Notes under the pieces: model-generated
What the model was told of the DNA's origin: nothing
Databases searched by the model: none
Seen by the model: the letters and a program-made list of their open reading frames with translations, nothing else
Source of the DNA: Aphrophora alni
Taxonomy: Eukaryota; Arthropoda; Insecta; Hemiptera; Aphrophoridae
Length of the DNA: 64,000 nt
Direction: 5' to 3'
NCBI GenBank assembly: GCA_963513935.1
Contig: OY740765.1
Coordinates: 117,805,362-117,869,361 of the forward strand
Made by a program: the position numbers and the translations under genes
Part shown: positions 1-10,362 of the stretch, piece after piece
Layout: each line of letters opens with the position of its first letter
Numbering within the stretch: position 1 is the stretch's first letter

Positions 1-14
1 CTGTTGAGGTCCCT

Positions 15-19
<5 letters not shown>

Positions 20-55
<36 letters not shown>
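20..55. repeat. (CA)n microsatellite
   Basis: About 17 CA dinucleotides follow a short TATA stretch. It is a simple repeat, separate from the GT tracts that carry the Gypsy insertions further right. Confidence 0.95.
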
Positions 56-57
<2 letters not shown>

Positions 58-780
58 CACGCAATATCAATTTTTTGTCCCATCACATAACTTTTTCTAT
101 ACTACATATATGTTAGAAAGTAAAAACAGACAGAACGCCTGGCTGTGTGCACATCACTCTATCCCCAGTTAACCAATGGCTACTAATTTCTGTATATTTA
201 TCCTTCTCCCTGCCAAAATATTAAATATAGTATGTGAGATCATAAACTGAAGTTTGGTACCATTTCCACATACCACACAATTATTCTAGCTGGTCGAGGT
301 CAATGCAAGCACCGATTCACTTGTCACAGATATAAGTCACCTGAATTACTAGTTTACTTTTCTTTTTTTTTAAAGTGAATTTATATTTAATAACATTTCG
401 AGTTTTAATAGATCGGAAACATAACTACATTATTGTTTGAGAAAAAGACATAGAGGTAAAGCTTATTTTTACATTCAATTTCATTTTATTTTATTTAGTC
501 CTTCTGAAAATTTACATTGCATAAGACAAGTCATTAAATTATATTGCACAAGAGATTATAAAAAATCTACAAATTTTATTTTAACAAAATCCAACTATAA
601 AAACAATATAACATGTATGGATACAAAGAATTTAACATTAATTTATAAAGTGTCTATCAAATCCCGTTCTACTTTCAAATATCAACATTAAAATATCTAA
701 AACAACCAAACATTATAGAAATATTAGTATAGTAATTAAATACAATTTTACAATACATTAAGAAACAAATACAATAAAAA
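56..780. other. AT-rich non-coding stretch
   Basis: No gene, structural RNA or complete mobile element is seen. The one small open frame (437-691) starts from a non-ATG codon and has low-complexity composition, so I do not call it. The right part may be the 3' untranslated tail of the minus-strand non-LTR remnant that follows, but no poly-A boundary shows this. Confidence 0.6.
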
Positions 781-1070
781 TTTATAAATGACAAGGATAC
801 TCAGCAGGAAATCACACCCATCTACAAAACAGAGAGTCCATGAAGAAACTCCTCTACAGAGTAAAAAGATCCATACAACAATAGTTGTCTCAGACTGTTT
901 TTAAAGATATATAATTATGCAAACTTTTCATAACTAGGGTGAGCTTATTCATCAATTTATTACCTGCTTGTGGAGGAAGTTTACTGTACAAATTTAACCT
1001 ATGCTGTCTAGCACGATAATTATAAGCTTGTCTGGTGCTGTAGTCATGTATGTCCAATTATGGATATCAC
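781..1070 (-). pseudogene. Non-LTR retrotransposon RT, C-terminal remnant
   Basis: Read on the minus strand, the segment encodes the region just after the polymerase core of many insect non-LTR retrotransposons. The peptide IHDYSTRQAYNYRARQHR is followed by LNLYSKLPPQAGNKLMNKL. In that family this part typically reads H-x-Y-x-T-R ... H-R ... LP and ends in a tail like FYSVEEFL. Here the tail FYSVEEFLHGLSVL appears in a different frame after an in-frame stop, so the copy is broken by at least one frameshift. It is 5'-truncated: nothing upstream of this region is present before the GT tract at 1101. Assignment to a clade (CR1, Jockey or related) is not possible from so short a piece. No protein is made from it as it stands. 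Confidence 0.6.
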
Positions 1071-1100
1071 ACTTAAATTTAAAATATAGCAACACTTCAA

Positions 1101-1120
1101 GTGTGTGTGTGTGTGTGTGT
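1101..1120. repeat. (GT)n tract, left flank of Gypsy element 1
   Basis: Ten GT units directly abut the TG start of the 5' LTR at 1121. The last four bases, GTGT (1117-1120), equal the first four after the 3' LTR (12931-12934), as expected of a 4-bp target duplication. Within a GT repeat such a match is not proof. Confidence 0.9.
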
Positions 1121-1151
1121 TGAGGCGGTTTGGAAAAAGCCAAAAGCCTCA
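1121..1151 (+). other. LTR-terminal stem-loop
   Basis: The first 31 bases can fold with TGAGGC pairing GCCTCA and TTTGG pairing CCAAA around an AAAAAG loop. The same place in element 2 (15443-15473) keeps TTTGG/CCAAA and swaps one outer pair from G-C to A-T. The solo LTR at 13019 starts with a different but also self-complementary end (GCA..GGTT..AACC..TGC). The repeated copy is at 10363-10393. A role at the U3 end, which integrase must recognise, is inference. Confidence 0.55.
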
Positions 1152-1216
1152 AGCCAATTTAAAACAAGTTAAATTCCCGCGATAAAGCGATGTAGATGAG
1201 AGACGAGGGGGGACTG

Positions 1217-1224
1217 TGACGTCA
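1217..1224. promoter_or_regulatory. CRE-like palindrome TGACGTCA in LTR U3
   Basis: A perfect 8-bp CREB/ATF-type site lies ~97 bp into the LTR. It recurs at 10459-10466, 15538-15545 and 22325-22332, in a part of the LTR where the two families otherwise differ clearly. Function as a promoter element is inferred. Confidence 0.5.
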
Positions 1225-3690
1225 CGGCAACAGGGGTTGAACACTGCATGTTGGATCGTGTACAGTCGTTCTGTCTTGTCTCTTATTTTATTAAAATACT
1301 AAATTATTAAAATAAATTAATGTTCAGTAGAATCAACCGATTAAGAATATCGAAAAATAAATTTAAAAGAAATTAAAACAAAAAAGTTATTCAAGTTTTT
1401 ATAGGGGCTCAAAAACCTAAAATTTGGAAAAAACTTAAATTCAAAATTCAAAAAACGTAGAGTCATAACTCAAAGGGGAACTAATAATAATCATAAATAA
1501 AAAATATGAATTAATAATAATTAACAGGTGAGAATGGACTTAGAAAGTCATTCTTGGGGAGTTTTTTGGAATTTTTGAGTTGAAGGGGGGATCATTTAAA
1601 AAATAATAATAAGTACTATTGTAGAGACCACAATAGGGCACAATAATAAGTACTTAGAATCAAATTTGAAAATAAAATAAGGGCGATATAATAATAACAA
1701 AACGTAAAACTTCAAAGCCCAAAAGCGGGTAAATAAAACGTTAAAAGGGTAAAGTAACATGATAATTATATGTATCTAGCCTGTAAAATTGTAACACACC
1801 AAAGCAGAAGTAATAATACATAATGGGGGGGTTTTTATGAACATAAACTCATACGACACAAATTTAAGGACTTCAAAGGCGAATAACTCAACAACCAAAC
1901 GAGTTATGTAAAAAGTAAAAACATAGTATTTCGTCGTAGTAGAAGAGGAACAAGATTTCGTCAAAAGAATTTTGAGAAAGGACTTATCTCAAAATTTGAA
2001 AAGAGGAAAAATCAAGTTTAGGGAAAAGGGCGATAACTCGCGAACGAAGCGTAGTAGAGCGATGAATCAAGTTCCACAAGACCCACAAGATGGAAAGGAA
2101 GAAGAATCCGAAAGGAACTTTAAAATCGGTTCGAGCGTTCGAAAGTTACAGCGAGTTGAACGAAAAAACGTCAAAAGTAGAGATTTTCATGCAAAAACAT
2201 GAAAAGTGGCGCGCGCATCTTCAAGCTGAGTCTAAAGTCGGAAACATCATACTGCCAACATGGATCAAAGATAACGTTAAAGAAAAAATACTATAAATTA
2301 TTAATTAAAAGGTGTTTTAATTAATAATTAAGGAAGAAAACTATTCATTAGTCAAGAAATAGGACTAATAAAACATATGGTGTAAATATTTCAGACCAAA
2401 AGGGCCTGAAAACACATAATATATGGAAAATACCTTTTTCCCAAAAAGGGAGAAAAATTGGCTCCAGAAAAGTGGATTAATTCCCACTGACAGGGAGACC
2501 GAGATTTAATCGTCGAAAGACGGTTACTTTTGATTTGGAATCGACGCGAATAAGACGTTTCTTCTGCAACCGACTGTGAGCTGAGAGGAAGAATCAACTG
2601 TCACTCTACTAATTGGACTTAGAATAATTTCAACTTTAATCGATCTTCAAGGCGACTTAGAAGAATTCGATACCAGCATTCAACTACATAGCAGCTTACA
2701 GAGTCTGGATAGAAAACATCACATCACCATCATCCTAATAATACAACAAATTCCAAATCCAACTAGAACTTCTATTAAAGTGTGAAGGTATCTTATACTT
2801 AAGGAATAATTCGCAAATATTAACTTCTTTTCAAATATAACGTCATTAGGGGAATTGTTACAAATTAAATTCATCTTAAACCTCTGCTTTGGTGTTGATA
2901 ATAATTAATAATTTAAATACGACTTTTTCAGTACAGGAAAAACTGTTTGTGGTTCTGTCTGGAAAGTCAAGCGCTTTTATTTTGTTTAATATATAGATAA
3001 TATTACATTAATTAATGTTGTCAAATAAATAAATAGTTGTGTTATTGTTCAACTAAATTGTTTTGTGTGATTAAAAAAGTTTTGAATATAAAATTTTTCT
3101 GTGCAAAAGAGGAAATAATATACAAATAATTCATTTCTAAATTTTGTTGTGTTTTTAATATAAATCCATTCTGTGTATGCTATTAACTTTGTTTTAACAT
3201 GAATTTTATATATGTGCTCTGGTAATATAATTTGAAAATTTTAAAAGTTATCATCAGAACTTAAGAGCCGATTTCTCCCAAAAGGCACGACCTTGGAGAG
3301 AGAGAGAGTTAATCTTAAAAGAGTTAAATAATCGAGCATTGAGATAAAATTCAGGGAATTTTGCGTTAATTAAAATTTAGTAAGTTTATGAGGACAAGCT
3401 CATACTTATTAGAGCCAAGAGTTGCAAAATCTTTGATTTAAAAAAGTAAAAGTGAGCATCTTGGCCTTGCCCGCGCCTGCTCTGAAAAGAAAGGTGGTTC
3501 GCCCAGTCGGTGGTGATCGTACAGCGAGTTTAAGAGTTCGTGATAATAGTGTTCCAAAAAAGGGAACAAGAATCTTAAACTCGTCGAAGTCAAAGGGAGA
3601 CGCAGCGTGGTGAGTGGCGTTCCAACGTGGGGCAAGAAGAACCCTACTCGAACACACTAACTAACGCAGAGAGGAGCGTAGCGTGGCAAG

Positions 3691-3716
3691 TGGCGCCCAA
3701 TAGCGTGGGGCACGAA
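3691..3716 (+). promoter_or_regulatory. Primer-binding site, tRNA-Lys type
   Basis: Two bases after the LTR end comes TGGCGCCCAA, then TAG, then CGTGGGGC and a near-match CACGAA. The 3' end of insect tRNA-Lys, as I recall it, has the complement TGGCGCCCAA-CGTGGGGC. The site therefore matches 10 + 8 bases with a 3-base insertion. It primes minus-strand DNA synthesis in this kind of element. Element 2 shares the insertion. Confidence 0.75.
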
Positions 3717-3960
3717 AAAGCAAAGTTTTGGAACAAATTTTCAAAATTTTGAATTTTTTAGTGTTTCATACGAACGAGAATATCTTAAGTTCTGATATAA
3801 TTTATATGTACATGTGTGTTAGTAATAAGTTGTGCTGGTAATTACAACGACAAATATACTAAATTGCAAAAATAATAATAATTAAAAGTAGAGTCCAAAT
3901 TAAACCGAAATTTAAATTTTTTAACTAATAAATAAAACCAAGTGAATAAGTGAAGTGAAA

Positions 3961-5382
3961 ATGGGACCAGCGAAAGATCCAGCAAAACAGGAGGTTTCAA
4001 AGGAACAGGAGACAGAAATGCAGAAAATGGTGAGGTACCTGAACCAAATGGAGGATAGAAGAAAGCAAGAGAGGGAACAGGACAAAGCGGAACAAGAGAG
4101 AAAAGAAAAGGAGAAGGAAGACAACGAACAAATAAGAAGAATAGAAGAAAGAATCGAGAAAAACAAGGAGAAAGAAGAGATGGAGGCCAAGCAGATCCAA
4201 ATGGAAGCCAGATGGATGAAGAGAGATGAAGAATTGGAAGCCAAAAGGAAGCAAGAAAAGGAGGAGATGGAGGCCAAGCAGAAACGAGAGAGAGAAGAAT
4301 TGGAAGCAAGATGGAAGCAAGAAAGAGAAGAAGCAGAAGCCAAGAGAATAAAGAGAGAGGAAGAAATGGAGACAAAACGTATCCAAAGGGAAGACGCACG
4401 TAAACAGGAAATAGGGAAATATATGGAGGAAATTAAGGAATCTATAGATAGTAATATGGCCGAAAATACGAGGCGAATAGAAACTTGTGAAGAAAAAGTG
4501 GAAGAGTGCGTAGGGGAAATTAAAAAAATGACGGACAGTTTAAAGGAACAGGGAAAGTCGACTATAGAAATTGGGGAGAAAGTTAAAAAATTAGAAGTTA
4601 AAATTAGGGAAGTTGCCAAAATTAAAGAAACCGGTGGTAATGCTAAAAATATAATTTATTTAGATAGGGCAAATTTAGAATCAAAAACTATAGAATTTTG
4701 GGGAAATTCAAGAGATAATCCTGTGCAATTTTTGAAACAAATTGAGGAGGTATTCCAAGAAATAAATCCCGTCATGGAAGAAAGTGATAAATTGAAAGTA
4801 GTGGAGAAAAAATTGAAAGGAGCTGCCATGGAATGGTGGGAAATAATCAAGCGAGATACAGAAGAATATAGCCAGTTTAAATTGTTATTTTTAGAGCATT
4901 ATTGGGGTTATCAAACGCAACAAGTAGTTAGGAATCAGATAGAAAACCATAGATATAATCCTAACGGAAATATGAGTAGGGTTGATTATTTTTGTAAAAT
5001 GGTGCGAAAGGCCGAATATTTGGAACCCAAAATTCCGGAAGAGTTCTTTATATACCAACTAATGAGGCATTTCGACCAAAAAGTTCAATTAGCGTGTATT
5101 GGTAGGGCTAGTGAGCATTTGGAGGACGCTATCAAGTTTTTGAGGACCATTGAAAACGTAGACGGAATGACGAGAGAAGTTCGCCGACCAGATAGTTTCG
5201 AAAGGAGGGACGGACCACAAAGAGATCAAAATTTCAGGCAAAGGAATCAAGACTACTCAAAACCATCCCAAAACCCTAACCCTCGATCCTATGGTCAAAC
5301 CCAGAATAAACCTCAACCACAGATACCTCAAAACCCTGGTCCTTCAAACCAAAAATGCCCACCCAAGGTCACAAAAAACTAA
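3961..5382 (+). CDS. gag: Gag polyprotein of Gypsy element 1
   Basis: Structural protein of 473 residues that would form the virus-like particle. I use the ATG at 3961 (MGPAKDPAKQ); an earlier in-frame GTG at 3955 is not a likely eukaryotic start. Residues ~20-215 are almost only E, K, R, Q and M, with repeated MEAK/LEAR-like units, and should form a long coiled coil. Residues ~230-400 look like a retrotransposon capsid domain: FWGNSRDNPVQFLKQIEEVF, a WW at AAMEWWEII, and HYWGYQTQQ. The tail is rich in Q, N, P and R (RQRNQDYSKPSQNPNP) and could bind RNA, but no CCHC zinc knuckle is visible. The frame ends at TAA 5380-5382 directly after a slippery heptamer, which links it to pol. Confidence 0.93.
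   Translation: MGPAKDPAKQEVSKEQETEMQKMVRYLNQMEDRRKQEREQDKAEQERKEKEKEDNEQIRRIEERIEKNKEKEEMEAKQIQMEARWMKRDEELEAKRKQEKEEMEAKQKREREELEARWKQEREEAEAKRIKREEEMETKRIQREDARKQEIGKYMEEIKESIDSNMAENTRRIETCEEKVEECVGEIKKMTDSLKEQGKSTIEIGEKVKKLEVKIREVAKIKETGGNAKNIIYLDRANLESKTIEFWGNSRDNPVQFLKQIEEVFQEINPVMEESDKLKVVEKKLKGAAMEWWEIIKRDTEEYSQFKLLFLEHYWGYQTQQVVRNQIENHRYNPNGNMSRVDYFCKMVRKAEYLEPKIPEEFFIYQLMRHFDQKVQLACIGRASEHLEDAIKFLRTIENVDGMTREVRRPDSFERRDGPQRDQNFRQRNQDYSKPSQNPNPRSYGQTQNKPQPQIPQNPGPSNQKCPPKVTKN
5373..5379 (+). promoter_or_regulatory. -1 ribosomal frameshift site A AAA AAC
   Basis: In the gag frame the last codons are ACA AAA AAC TAA, so the heptamer A AAA AAC is in the exact X XXY YYZ register, with the stop immediately after it. 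Pol lies in the -1 frame and is open across this point, so slippage gives Gag-Pol. The same seven bases and stop are kept in element 2 (19693-19699). No downstream pseudoknot was identified by eye. Confidence 0.85.
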
Positions 5383-8300
5383 AATACGAGATCTCAAGGC
5401 AAAATTTTTGGCAGAAAAAGGATAATACAAACGGAATTGAGATCGACGATAAAACCAAATTTAGCAAACATAAAAGGGGGGATCAGAAAATAAATAAAAT
5501 TAAATTGGGGATTTTAAACACAGAAATTAAGAAAGATTTAATGGAGGAAAGAGATAATAAAATTTTAAATAGTGAAGTTTACGAAAAATGTCCGGAAATA
5601 GGGATAGAAATCGAAAATATAAAAGTAAATATGTCCATTGACACCGGAGCTCAGATGTCCTGTGTTCAAGAGGATTTTTATAAACATGTGCTTAAAAATA
5701 AGAACGATAGAATCATGGAATTACCAGTTGTAAATACGGAAATGGTGACAGCGATAAAAAGCCAACGACAGAAGATTAAATTACAGGCATTATTGGAGAT
5801 TAGAATAAATAACCAATCAATAAGAGGGGTATTTATGGTGGTACCAAAGCTGGAAAGCAAAATAATAATGGGTTGTGATTTAATGTGCAAATATCGAAGT
5901 CGAATTAATATGGAAAAGGGTTTCCTACAACTGGTAAAGGAAAATGAATTTATTGTTGTAGATTTTCTTAAAGAGAATAGGAGATTAAGATTGAGCAATA
6001 GAGACGCGCTGACCGAACATCAAAATGGCGGCGAAACCGGTAAAATGGTAGAGTCGTCAGCTGCGAATAAAGGAGGCTCAAATTCGTATAAGCGAGTATC
6101 AGGGGCTTATACGTTGTCTACCAAAACGCCGGTAGACATAAAACCAAAAGCAAAGGACGTGTCTAGACCGAGTAGTGACAAATCAGAAAGTGGTCAAAAG
6201 CGAGGAAGCAAGTTAAGTGCAAGGAAGGAATCGGCGAAGAGGAAAAATGCAAATTTTAACAATGATGAAGTGCTGTTAAAAGCGTGGGATAAAGGTAATC
6301 AATTAATTAATAAAGATGAAGGGCTGAAAGGAGCGGAGAATAAAGGAAATAAAAATGTGCCAAAGGCAATAATCGACGAAAATAATAAAATAATAAAATA
6401 CGACGAAAATTTGCAAAATAACTCTGAAAACGATTCGGAACTTACACAAGACAGATTCGACGCCAGAGACGGGAGTGATTGGAGAGCTATAATACAAATG
6501 GCGGATCCGGAGAGACAAAATGGACGAAATTTAAGGTATCGAAAGAAGAAAGTTAAATTCAAATATTCTACGAAGTATAAAATAAAAGGAGGACGGCCCA
6601 AGGTGAAATATAAAAGGAAAGAAGAGTTTCAAGTAAAAGAATTAATGTTTGAAGAAAATGGCAAAATTTTAGGTTTAGGAAATAGTGTTTTAACAATCGA
6701 TCAAGAAGAAAAAATAAAAGTTTTGGTGGAAAAATATAATACTGTGTTTAGCGAAATTCCAGGAAAATCTAATAAATACGTTCATGAACTAAAAATCACT
6801 GATAATAAAACTTATGTTAATAGAAATTACCCCATTCCAATAAATTATAGGAAACAAGTACAGGAGGAAATAGATAAAATGCTAAAGTATAAAGTTATAG
6901 AGAGATCCCGAACACCGTATATTAATCCGATGGTGGTAGTGTTAAAGCCGAATAAAACCGTTAGGCTATGTATGGATGCTAGAAGACTGAATCAGATAAT
7001 ACAGCCGGATTATGAAAGTGCGCCGCCTATAGAAGAAATTCTAAGGAAGGGTCGTAACAAGAAATTCATAACTAAGTTCGATCTAACATCTAGTTTCTGG
7101 CAAGTCCCACTATCGGAGGAGTCTAAAAAATACACGGGATTTTTATATAACAATAAAGTGTATAACTATACAGTGATACCGTTTGGACTTCAAAATTCTT
7201 TGGCAGCACTAATAAGGACAATAGACCTAACATTAGGTACTGAAGTCGACGACTACACGTTAGGCTATGTCGACGACTTGTTATGCATGTCTGAGACTTT
7301 TGACGAACACCTGGAACATTTAAAAACGATTTTTGAAAAATTTAAAGAAGGAAATCTAACAATAAATCCCACCAAAACTTATTTTTGTCAAAAGGAGGTA
7401 AAATTTTTAGGATATGTAATTTCGCAACAAGGTATAAGTACGGATCCGGAAAAATTGCAAGCTATCAGTGATTTTCCGAGACCGACTAATAAGAAAAAAC
7501 TGCAATCGTTCTTAGGGTTTGTGAATTACTATTCTAGGTTTACTTCACGATATTCTCATGAAATTAAACCATTATTAAAATTATTAAGAAAAAATGAACC
7601 ATTTAAGTGGGACCATGTAATGCAAAACGCTTTTGAGAAAACTAAATCATTATTTAAGAAATCCGTGACAATCATGCATCCTGTGGAAGGCAAGGAAACG
7701 TTTTTGCAAACCGACGCGAGTGATGGTGCAATTGCCAGCCAGTTGTACCAGAAAAATGAGTTGGGCGAGTTACAAGTTATAGGATTTGTGAGCAGAACTT
7801 TAAAGAAAGCGGAGTTAGCTTATACCATCTGTGAGAAGGAGTTATTAGCCATAGTTCATGGTCTGGAGAAGTTTAGGCCATTGATTGTAGGGGCACCACT
7901 GACGGTGATAACTGATAACAAAGCTTTAAAGTTCCTAAGAAGCTGCAAATTAACTACAGCTCGTCTAACTCGATGGATACTGGCAATCCAAGAGTATGAT
8001 GCCAAAATTGAACACTGTGCCGGAAAAATAAACGTTCCTTGTGACATCATAAGCAGGATGTATGACGGTCAAAACGAAAATTGTCCAAGTGGAAATAAAA
8101 TTAGGTTAAAATTAAGTCAGTCAAAATTAGTCACAACAAGAAAATTTCAGGATATAATGCAAAATTTTAGAAATAATCAATTACAGGAATTAACAATGAA
8201 AGGAATAAACTTGCAGGAGAGAGATAATTTTAGAATAATTAATGATATTGTATATCAGGAGATTAATAATAAATGGAAAATAATTATCCCCGAAATAAAC

Positions 8301-9326
8301 AAAAATGAGTTCATAAGCGAAGTTCACCGAATATATGGCCATTTAGGAAGGAACAAATTGTTAGCGATGATAAATAAATGTTTTTATATAAAAAATGCTG
8401 GGTATAAAATATTACAGGTAATCAAAAAATGTAGAATTTGCCAATATGCGAAAAAGACGAATAAATATTTGCAAGGAATGTCTAAGGCTATTGTTCCTAG
8501 GGACATCAACGAGATGATAGCCATAGACTACTTAGGTCCATTGCCAAAAGGACTTGGAAATATACAACATATTTTAGTTATAGTAGATACCTTTTCAAAA
8601 TTTATAAAACTATATCCAGTAAGAAATCCAACCACAAATAACAGTATCAAACATATGATAGATTATATGAACAATTTTGGGAAACCGCAGAAGATTTTAA
8701 CTGATTTCGGAGCAGCATTCACATCTAGAAATTGGAAGAAGTGGATTGCTGAACAAAAAGTAGAACATGTGTTAATCCCGGTAAGACATCCTCAGGTAAA
8801 TTTGGCAGAAAGAGTCAACAAAGAAGTGGGGAGATTATTACGCACTTATTGTCACGATACTCAAACCACTTGGCGGAAGCAATTACCTTTTATAGAAGAG
8901 TTAATCAACAACACACCAAATGAAACTACCGGGTATGCACCAGTACAAATACAGTTGAATAGGGATCCAAATTATGTATGGGAGTCATATTTCCCACGAG
9001 ACAAAGAGCTACGACAGAGTGAAACTTGGGCAGAAAAGAAGCAGAAATGTCTTCAAAGGATGACGCAAATCGGCACCAGGCGAGCGGAGAGAATTAACCA
9101 AAGAATACGAGAAACAAAATTTCAGGTAGGAGATCGTGTTCTCGTATTGAATGCAAATAGAGCGAATTTGGATAAAAGCGAGACCGAAAAATTAATGCTC
9201 GTATATGGTGGACCATATGTCGTGAGCAAAGTCATGGGGAGAAAAACATATGAAGTAATAAATATCGACACTCAAAAAGTTAAAGGTCGTTATGACATCA
9301 AAGATTTGAAGAAATTTCATGAATAA
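5379..9326 (+). CDS. pol: Pol polyprotein: protease, RT, RNase H, integrase
   Basis: An open frame of about 1315 residues, made as Gag-Pol by -1 frameshifting. The frame is also open from an ATG at 5355. Protease: IDTGAQMSC, with the catalytic D at 5640, and IIMGCDLM near 5865. A hydrophilic linker of ~200 residues follows. RT: LCMDARRLN, TKFDLTSSFWQ (first catalytic D), FGLQNS, and YVDD at 7266-7277. RNase H: TDASDGAIAS, KELLAIVHGLE, ITDNKAL. Integrase: H at 8325, H at 8340, C at 8430 and C at 8439 form the zinc-binding HHCC; the catalytic D (8526), D (8703) and E (8808) have 58 and 34 residues between them. A GPYVV motif near 9213 marks the GPY/F module. There is no chromodomain. No stop or frameshift is seen, so the enzyme set looks intact. 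Confidence 0.95.
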   Translation, partial: LKYEISRQNFWQKKDNTNGIEIDDKTKFSKHKRGDQKINKIKLGILNTEIKKDLMEERDNKILNSEVYEKCPEIGIEIENIKVNMSIDTGAQMSCVQEDFYKHVLKNKNDRIMELPVVNTEMVTAIKSQRQKIKLQALLEIRINNQSIRGVFMVVPKLESKIIMGCDLMCKYRSRINMEKGFLQLVKENEFIVVDFLKENRRLRLSNRDALTEHQNGGETGKMVESSAANKGGSNSYKRVSGAYTLSTKTPVDIKPKAKDVSRPSSDKSESGQKRGSKLSARKESAKRKNANFNNDEVLLKAWDKGNQLINKDEGLKGAENKGNKNVPKAIIDENNKIIKYDENLQNNSENDSELTQDRFDARDGSDWRAIIQMADPERQNGRNLRYRKKKVKFKYSTKYKIKGGRPKVKYKRKEEFQVKELMFEENGKILGLGNSVLTIDQEEKIKVLVEKYNTVFSEIPGKSNKYVHELKITDNKTYVNRNYPIPINYRKQVQEEIDKMLKYKVIERSRTPYINPMVVVLKPNKTVRLCMDARRLNQIIQPDYESAPPIEEILRKGRNKKFITKFDLTSSFWQVPLSEESKKYTGFLYNNKVYNYTVIPFGLQNSLAALIRTIDLTLGTEVDDYTLGYVDDLLCMSETFDEHLEHLKTIFEKFKEGNLTINPTKTYFCQKEVKFLGYVISQQGISTDPEKLQAISDFPRPTNKKKLQSFLGFVNYYSRFTSRYSHEIKPLLKLLRKNEPFKWDHVMQNAFEKTKSLFKKSVTIMHPVEGKETFLQTDASDGAIASQLYQKNELGELQVIGFVSRTLKKAELAYTICEKELLAIVHGLEKFRPLIVGAPLTVITDNKALKFLRSCKLTTARLTRWILAIQEYDAKIEHCAGKINVPCDIISRMYDGQNENCPSGNKIRLKLSQSKLVTTRKFQDIMQNFRNNQLQELTMKGINLQERDNFRIINDIVYQEINNKWKIIIPEINKNEFISEVHRIYGHLGRNKLLAMINKCFYIKNAGYKILQVIKKCRICQYAKKTNKYLQGMSKAIVPRDINEMIAIDYLGPLPKGLGNIQHILVIVDTFSKFIKLYPVRNPTTNNSIKHMIDYMNNFGKPQKILTDFGAAFTSRNWKKWIAEQKVEHVLIPVRHPQVNLAERVNKEVGRLLRTYCHDTQTTWRKQLPFIEELINNTPNETTGYAPVQIQLNRDPNYVWESYFPRDKELRQSETWAEKKQKCLQRMTQIGTRRAERINQRIRETKFQVGDRVLVLNANRANLDKSETEKLMLVYGGPYVVSKVMGRKTYEVINIDTQKVKGRYDIKDLKKFHE

Positions 9327-10349
9327 ATTGTATAAATTGTAATGTTTAAAAGTTGTAATATGTAAAGGGTAGAAGCGAGTGAGGTAAAAAGGAAATAACG
9401 GACTGTCAGCTGAATTAAAAGAATGTAGCCTAGGTCAGTGAATAACAGGACAAGTCTCGTATAAATTCCTAAGCGTGCAATGCCGAGATAGCGGGAACAC
9501 GTTTCCGTTATTGGCAGCTGAGTAAACAAGGGTGATGGTAGAGTGGGGAAGTGGAGACAGGATATTGATAAACAAATATTGAACGACAACCTGTCAAGCA
9601 AATTAGCTGAGGGGATTGGAATGAATGGATGTTTAAATGTGTACTGTTTTGTTTTTTATTAATGAGAGATTTCCGATAGATCAAATAATTTTATCTTTTT
9701 AACTGCAAATAGGATACTCACCGTTGTAGTTACCAAGTACTTTATATATATATATGTAGGCATAAGTTTAAATTCAACCAAAGCAGATAATTATAATCAT
9801 ATAAGACGAATTATTCCTTATATAAATGTAATATGTTTTGTGTGTGATAATGTGTTTAGTTACAGCAAGGACGTTTAGATGAAACGGCTGTAATGGACTA
9901 GAAAGAACGATTAAACAAATTTGTATGTATACCATAATAAATAACATGTGATTTGAATATATAAATATTATACTATAATGAATAAAATGTGATTTGAGCA
10001 TAAATATATGAAATGATGGAGGAGATGTTTTTTAAATATAAATATATATGTTTATGTATATTGTTAGGTTAATATGTCAAATTTTATGATGATGATAAAT
10101 GAAGATGAAATATAGAGATGATTTTGAATAAGATGTTGTAAAATATATATGAAGATCAATGCAAAATAATACATTTTTGATATATATGTTAGTAATGTAA
10201 AATGATAAAAGAGTTAATGAAGATAACCATTAATAAATAGTTAATATGAAATGTGATATGTCGAAAAAGGGGTTTAATACAAAAATTTTAGTTTTTTAAA
10301 AAAAAATGAAAAATAGGAATTTTTCATTTTAAACCGAAAATTTTAGTTC
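9327..10349 (+). other. 3' untranslated region of Gypsy element 1, no env
   Basis: About 1 kb between the pol stop and the polypurine tract, AT-rich toward the right, with no third reading frame. The aligned part of element 2 (21253-22216) has local deletions and extra tandem units, as expected for non-coding DNA. Confidence 0.85.
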
Positions 10350-10359
10350 AAAGGGGGGA
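10350..10359 (+). promoter_or_regulatory. Polypurine tract
   Basis: AAAGGGGGGA, three T residues before the 3' LTR start at 10363, is the expected plus-strand primer. The same sequence precedes the 3' LTR of element 2 at 22217. Confidence 0.85.
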
Positions 10360-10362
10360 TTT

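Larger units (their letters stand above)
1121..3688 (+). repeat. 5' LTR of Gypsy element 1
   Basis: The 2568-bp direct repeat matches 10363-12930 with a constant offset of 9242. It starts TGAGGCGG and ends GTGGCA. It begins with a stem-loop (1121-1151) and carries a TGACGTCA palindrome at 1217. Small open frames inside it are not conserved proteins and are not called. From about 400 bp inward it is close to the LTR of element 2, while the first ~400 bp differ much more. Confidence 0.97.

Noticed and set aside
1776..2597. Small open frames within the LTRs that recur in all four LTRs
   Set aside because: They recur only because the LTRs are repeats. They overlap on both strands, have no domain, and element 2 changes several of them.
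3842..4619. Long minus-strand open frames opposite gag (185, 232 and 129 residues), repeated at 18162-18939
   Set aside because: They are shadows of the E/K-rich coding strand, read as S/F/L-rich sequence. No family likeness or start context supports them.
9327..10349. Possible env gene downstream of pol
   Set aside because: No frame longer than about 95 codons, no signal peptide or membrane segment on the plus strand.
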